From Rhodocollybia butyracea (Eukaryota > Basidiomycota > Agaricomycetes > Agaricales > Omphalotaceae): a stretch of 64,000 nt of DNA. The stretch is from contig JADNRY010000034.1 of assembly GCA_015501585.1 (NCBI GenBank), forward strand, positions 124,001 through 188,000, in the 5' to 3' direction. Under the pieces are notes generated by a model, which did no database searches, was not told the origin of the DNA, and saw only the letters and a list, made by a program, of their open reading frames with translations. The position numbers were made by a program, and so were the translations under genes. Shown one piece after another: positions 58,501-64,000 of this stretch (the first letter of the stretch is position 1; each line of letters begins with the position of its first letter).

Positions 58501-59063
58501 TTCGGAACAATTCTCCGAAAGTTGATTAACATTGATATCCCCATTCATTGAAAATTGTGCTTCGCAGCTCTTCAGGCGTCCCGCATCTCCTGGATAGCGA
58601 GCAGTCCATATAATTTCTCTTGAGACGCTTATAAATCCACAATTGCATTGTTGTTATCGACAGTGGTAAGCGAGTCTGGATAGGGGCCCGAGTCTCCTGC
58701 AACTCCGATTCCGGTCATTACTTGGTTGCAAGGGAAATAAAAATAGATTGAGCCCAAACGACACGAACTCAATGACAAAAGTCAAGTTGACGAGGATGAG
58801 GGTGATGAAGAGCCAAGAAAAGAAAAAGCGCCGACTTCCTGTTTGGTCATACCTTAAGTAGCCCACGTGAGCCGACGCCGAACATACCGTCGGCCATCAA
58901 ATTCAAAGCCGACTCAAATGCGACTCATTGCAACAGTATGGATAGTTCTGATCAGGTTCTGATGCTATTTCTCCTGTCTACATATACTTTGAAGGCTTTA
59001 TGTAGCACTTCATCTGCAAACTTCTTCACGACTCATCCTCAACCGTAGTAGATTCCGGATTGA
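58501..59063. other. Region without a recognised gene
   Basis: Nothing supported; a minus-strand ORF at 58654-58866 has a hydrophobic stretch (WLFITLILVNLTFVI) but no other evidence. Confidence 0.4.
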
Positions 59064-59705
59064 TGTACACACTAGCGCTATCAGCTCCGTTGGCCCACCT
59101 CCGCGACATGGTACAAGACTCCCTCTTATCAGAGGTTTCATTCTACTTCCTGCTTATCTTTGAAACGCTCTTATTTATCCCCTGCAGATTAGTGCCGCTC
59201 ATCCCCAGAACCACTTCTGTCATCCGACAATCCAAATACTTCAAAAACTGGATGTGACTCTTACACATAAATACCATAAACATTGGAAGCCTGACCGCTC
59301 TGACAGTCCATTACCTTGCCGGCGTCGCTCTCACCGCCGTAGTTGCTACACTGGGCAAAGGACTCGCCGGTGAAAAACTGTAAGTCAAAAACTCCAATGT
59401 TGCTGTAAGCGCATTGATTTGCCTTGAGCGTTTGACTTTCAAGTGATACGATATAAAGATACCGTCAGCCCCGCGACTACCGCACCTTACTGCATCAAAC
59501 GAAGGAGCTACACCCTCTCTTGATACCGTGTGTCTCACCTCACTCCCTGTAAAACGGGTGATATGAGTACACCGGAAAGTGCACAGCGGGCGTTCAGGAT
59601 TCGGACCATGCCGTAGCTTCGTTTCTTCTTTTGTTCTGCAGAGTAAAGGAAAAAGCAAGGGAAGAAGACTCGGAATCGGATGAAGACGATACGATATCGC
59701 GCTAG
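59064..59705 (+). CDS. Possible small membrane protein with acidic C-terminus
   Basis: ATG 59064 opens LALSAPLAHLRDM and a hydrophobic helix (SFYFLLIFETLLFIP). Downstream, another frame reads LTVHYLAGVALTAVVATLGK, then GLAGEKL, which meets a GTAAGT donor at 59380. The acceptor TTCTGCAG (59640-59641) joins in phase to VKEKAREEDSESDEDDTISR and a stop at 59703-59705. That join is good; the middle exon limits (59180-59300) are unclear, and the last intron (262 nt) is unusually long for this window. No family recognised. Confidence 0.35.
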
Positions 59706-61397
59706 GACCATTAAGGATCAAATCAATTTATGCTGCGTTCTTAAACTAGTTAGCTATCGGCGGCGTACAATTGGTGTTTGGACCATACGACTGACAGTGC
59801 AAGTATACTCCCTATCGGAAGAAGCATAAAGTGGATGTCGTACAAGTCACATTCGAGTAGCCGCGAAGTCGGATCTCCTTTGCTCGTAGGTTCGAGAGGG
59901 TCCTCCGCAGTCATCTATCGCAAGAGTACGAGTGCCATTCGAGAGAAAAGGTCTCATGTATGTTGCAAGCTCGTTCTCTTTGCGATAAAGACTACGAAAG
60001 GCGCTGTCTAGCCTTGAGCTCGGGCCCTTGAGCTTCTAGCCAGGTCCACCGACGAGTACTTGGCACATACCTTGAGTGCAGGCACAACGTCTGGGAAGGT
60101 TTAGAAGGTAGACTGAAAGTTTTAGGGTACTGTCTGAAAGTCCCCTCCCCATTTATAGCACACAGAAAAATCTCTGGCCTAGGTTGCAACGAACTAATGG
60201 CATGCTCAGAGAGCTATCCCTTCCGTTATCGCCATAAAACTTTTATTGACATTGAAGCTTCTGCAATTAATGTACATATGCATCCTGTATGCACGCTGCA
60301 AATCGACCACTACGATCGCGACTGCCATCATGTAACCCTGCACTGCTATGAACCTACCATCGAGACTGTGTCCCTATCGTTATCCTATTGACTGATTGCA
60401 TTCTGTTGGATCCATCGTAAAATGCCCAGCAAGTAAAAATTTTGATGTTTGCATCCTGCCCTCCCACAATGGATCATCCTGTTATATGAACGCTGGAGAT
60501 ACCAGGAAGTAAGTAGACGGTAATGATGTGAGTAGCGTATCATCGACCCTCGTCGACCATGGGCGCGGGTGCTTTTAGGGTCAACCTTGCCCCGCTCGTC
60601 TAGCACACTGCTTAAACTCCGCTGCTTGCGACAGGTTGCTGAAGGATGGTTGACCCACTAGTCTGATGCATGTCCAAAATCAGACTCCGCGACGTGCTCT
60701 GTAAATTTCGTCGTACTTACCGAAAATGAAATAGCAAGCCTTTTGGAAGCACGGAGTGTGGTGTAACCGCTTGTCGCCGATGTGGTCTTACTTATTTCCA
60801 TTAAGTATGGTTGATCATCATAGATAGCGATACGCTTAGACTTTAACATTGTTATAGTTTCGTAACAGCGTAGCAAAGATAGACAGGTCGCTACTAGCTA
60901 GGACCTGCTAGGACCCTCCAACTTCCAAGGAACTGGGACTCTGCACTTTGAGCTGTCAATTACACTAGATTACACTGCCGTTAAGAATGTCAATTGCCGA
61001 GATGAATTATAGACCGGAAATAGATCAAAGGCTACCTGAATTTGCCCCACTTGCCAGCACTTGCCCCGTTCGAGTAGGAAAATCAAAACTGAGCAAGGAA
61101 ACATAATCAGGCGTAAGCCCACATATCTGTACCATTTCGACCTGCCACAAGCTGCTGCATTCAGAAAACACCTTAGACAAAAAAATGAGGGACCAGTTTC
61201 ACATACTTACGACATTTTGTTGTCCAGGCAGACTGATAGATCCAAGAAAAATCAGTGGCGCAAGGACAACACGCATCCGCGGGGAACTGAAGACAGCCTT
61301 CCCACCATTCTTCTCTTATTGGCCACCTGATTGTCTGCTCCTCAGTTCAATTCAATCATATCCTTTCTTCAATCCAAACTTGTCAGAGCCTTGCGCT
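59706..61397. other. Region without a recognised gene
   Basis: About 1.7 kb with short ORFs only. A minus-strand ATG at 61276 opens MRVVLAPLIFLGSISLPGQQ, signal-peptide-like, before a GTAAGT donor, but no following exon could be fixed. Confidence 0.4.
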
Positions 61398-62263
61398 TCA
61401 TTTGCATACAGAGCCTTGACCATCGATTGAGATATATTCACAAAAACGGACAAAGGGAAGATGATGCACTGTATTGGCCTGAGCCTGGATGTGAAGGTGA
61501 TTCCCCAGTTTCGCGATACGAAGTAGAACTAGACTGTCGCTACCACTTACTTTGACCCATCCGAAGCCATCATCACGTTCAATAACACTAACGGCTGATA
61601 GAACAGTCAATTTCGATTCTTGAGTGAAGAGCTACTGAGACGGGTAACTCAGATTTGGAGGTGGCGGTAAAGTCGGACAAGACTTTGGTGGCAGTAGAGT
61701 GAAAAATTTCACGTTCAGAGGCAGAATGGGCAAGGGTCAAAGCAGTCAGGCTCTGTAGTAGTTGCGGAGGAACTGGTAGGAAATATATCCATTAGGACTC
61801 AATGATGTCCGAGAAAATTGCGATGGGGAAATTGATTGACGTAGGTAGTCCTCATCCGAACTGGACTGGTTGACGACCCTTCAGGAAGCATGTACTTACC
61901 CCTCCTCGTACATACGAAGCGGGCTTACGACGAACCGTTCAGCACAGCGAGACTCGGAGGCGCACCTCAGCTCATACCTGAAATTAACGGAGGTTACGAA
62001 TTCTGCAAGTCTTGCTTTTCTTGCTAAGACCCCGAATTGAAGTCATTGTCTCGATACCACCTGTCCGGTTTCATCAAACAAAAGATTAGTGGTATACCGA
62101 ATCGCGGAGGAGGACCTTCGGAGAATGAGGGGCCGCTGGAAACCCACATTCTCTACGACCCAATTGATAGATATCCGAGAAGGGAGCTGACCAGCAGTAC
62201 AGCCTTACCTCCGAGGACAACCGCTATAATTACTATCGCAGCACTGAGGATTACCTCGCTCAT
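61398..62263 (-). CDS. Unrecognised multi-exon protein with N-terminal membrane helix
   Basis: ATG 62263 opens MSEVILSAAIVIIAVVLG, a signal anchor or signal peptide, to a GTAAGG donor. Next exon: VGFQRPLILRRSSSAIRYTT and NLLFDETGQVV. In the same frame after a TGA comes LARKARLAEFVTSVNFRYEL and SESRCAERFVVSPLRMYEEG to a GTAAGT donor. Then SDEDYLRQSISPSQFSRTS and NGYISYQFLRNYY; after a one-base slip LTALTLAHSASEREIFHST and KSELPVSVALHSRIEIDCSI; then VIERDDGFGWVK, GTAAGT donor, and AQANTVHHLPFVRFCEYISI to the stop at 61398. Coding character is strong although no ORF is long, but a TGA and at least two slips interrupt it. No family recognised. Confidence 0.45.
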
Positions 62264-64000
62264 TGTTCTTCTTCAGTCTGACCAAAGTAGGCAAGGAGAC
62301 CGCGACATTCAGAGACCAGTCGGAATATCTTCTTTCATGGGTCGGTACCGGACTATACCTAGAATTTTAATTGATCGATCTTTAATTGCGAAATATTTTT
62401 CCAGTCGAACTTCATGATTTGCCGCTTACTTCAGTTTTCAGTCAGTCAGAAGTAAAGCAATAACCGTGGTGGATACACTCCGAGTCCGAGGTTTCAAAGA
62501 GGTCGCATTGTGATGGAGCCTCACCGTACGTGCCGTATACGGTATATTTGACTCTAATAGTGTTTGTATCAGCACAAGCCGGTTAAACCCAAAGTCTGGG
62601 TCGAAAAATTGGGAAAAATAACAAGATCATGTTTATCACCGTGGCAGACCCACTTCCTCAACACGCTCCAACGAGTAGTCGCTGTGTTACAGGCCATTAT
62701 GAGCTTCTCAAGCTGGTCGTATTCACGTTCTGGATGTCTTCTGTTAGTAGCTAGGGACATATGAGGAAACAGCTGAAACGCACGTTTCGATTGAGTTATG
62801 TAGGGCAAAATCTAGTTCTTACAATTTGCCACTGCGCCGTATGAAACCGGCCTTTGAAACCGGCTCATTCCGCCTGCATAAGCTAGTTCATTTCAGCTGG
62901 GACACTGACATGATACTGGTCGAGTGTCATAAAATTGACGCATGGCCCAGTCTCGACTCTCCAAGCGCCAAAAGGTCGGGTATTGTATTTAGTGAATAGG
63001 TTCTGCCGGTGGTTTCTTGATTGAAATTGACCTCATTCAGAGTCACCTCTGAATCTCGAGCAAATCTCGACAAGGATTTCGAGATGGCTCATTAGTAAAG
63101 CCAGCATAAGGAGCCTTCGTGATGATTGTACAGAGGAGCCGGGTCCAAATGGCGGAATCAAGTAAGATGAACGTCCGTACGAACAATAAAAATCTTGTCC
63201 ACACTACAAGGTTGCACAAATCACTCGAGATAAACCATATCTAATGAATATCGGAACCGGAAAGAGCGGCTGTAGTTTTTATTCTATATTGAACTCACTC
63301 TGCATGCTGTTAAGATATTTTGTCGCGTAGGGAATGCTGGGAAGTTTTCCTACCTGTAACTGCTTCTCATGTCAGGCGGGCGGGTGGGTGGATGGGGCTG
63401 CTTTAGCAAAACGCGGGTGAGCTGGAGCTGCTGTCAGGTGCTGTACGGCATTCCACGGCTTCCAGTGCCAGGCAGTGCCGAGAGCGGCCTCTGATTTGAA
63501 CAACACATCAATTACACTCCTATCTACTCCTATGCGTCAAGATCGGCGCAGGTACCTTGAGTTGCGATATTCGGAATAGTACAGATCCATGCGTTCTCCT
63601 CGAAGCCAGTGGCATTCGAAGTGATGACCCCAAGATTGTTTTCGTTATATTGTATAGCCGGCGAAGCTTCGGAAGAAACTGAGGAAAAGCGGTGTTGATT
63701 GTGTTTTAGAGTCTTGAACACGCTAACTGTTGTACAACTTAGGCGGTATAACCTGGTATATCATGGTATATCATCTTATATCATGGATTCGCCGTCACCT
63801 CCAGAAGTTAGTGTTACTCTTAGACCGGGTACTTGAAACAATCAGGAGTATTTCGTTGAAAGTATGCAGTCAATGGAATACCGTGAATAAAGACACAAGA
63901 GTAGTTATACGGAGGCAGGTTAGAAACGGAACTTCCCAGGCGGCGACAACGTTCATTAAGTTTGATTCCTAGCCTGAGGACCAAAGCTCCTGATCATGAC
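62264..64000. other. Terminal region without a recognised gene
   Basis: About 1.7 kb. A minus-strand stretch at 63530-63690 (ASPAIQYNENNLGVITSNAT, then ENAWICTIPNIATQGTC) looks partly coding, perhaps an exon of a secreted Cys-containing protein, but no start or partner exon was found. Short TATATCATGG repeats lie at 63752-63786. Confidence 0.35.

Noticed and set aside
59440..59560. Possible snoRNA or tRNA-like stretch
   Set aside because: Only partial C/D-like motifs (TTGATGC, CTGA) and no stable tRNA pattern; too weak to call.

Overview
The window looks like nuclear DNA of a filamentous basidiomycete, most likely an agaricomycete. The evidence is many short GT-AG introns (about 44-70 nt), a FunK1-type fungal kinase, a fungal BTB protein, a Zn2Cys6 regulator, a lineage-specific F-box family, and fungal versions of RIF1, MON1, CAF1 and a CHFR-like ligase. 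I cannot name the species. No convincing tRNA, rRNA, CRISPR array or virus was seen by eye.

Layout. 0-7.5 kb: the 3' end of a Ser/Pro-rich gene, then on the minus strand a CHFR-like RING ubiquitin ligase (seven exons, intact) and a Zn2Cys6 transcription factor. 7.5-11.7 kb: gene-poor, holding a 705-bp foldback transposon (292-bp inverted arms, CACT...AGTG ends, AAT target duplication). 11.7-20.1 kb: FunK1 kinase and BTB protein (plus), guanine deaminase and the vacuolar fusion factor MON1 (minus). 20.5-33.4 kb: a duplicated accessory block. An aldo-keto reductase and a large Cys-rich F-box gene face each other tail to tail; the reductase 3' end plus the whole F-box gene is repeated about 6.3 kb downstream as decayed copies, a third F-box copy follows, and between them lie an F-box scrap, an SRPK-like kinase fragment and two related unknown genes. 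33.8-42 kb: secreted and membrane genes (GH128-type glucanase, EBP-like sterol isomerase, two Kre9/Knh1-like proteins, one unknown secreted protein). 42.5-49.5 kb: conserved core genes RIF1, CAF1 and a hemerythrin-like protein. 50-52.5 kb: a truncated fourth F-box copy followed by an 860-bp hAT-like non-autonomous transposon (18-bp inverted ends, 8-bp target duplication). 53.3-56.9 kb: a tandem pair of GH43 arabinanases. 57-64 kb: sparse, with a few exon-like stretches I can describe but not name.

Two themes stand out. First, the F-box family: three of its copies share not only protein sequence but a CACGTG/CAATCAG block upstream of the start, so the promoter was copied with the gene. Second, several genes that ought to be intact (MON1, RIF1, the reductase, FunK1) carry isolated one-base frame slips, some in homopolymers, which points to uncorrected sequence errors as much as to gene death. 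All exon boundaries were inferred by eye from splice signals and family resemblance.
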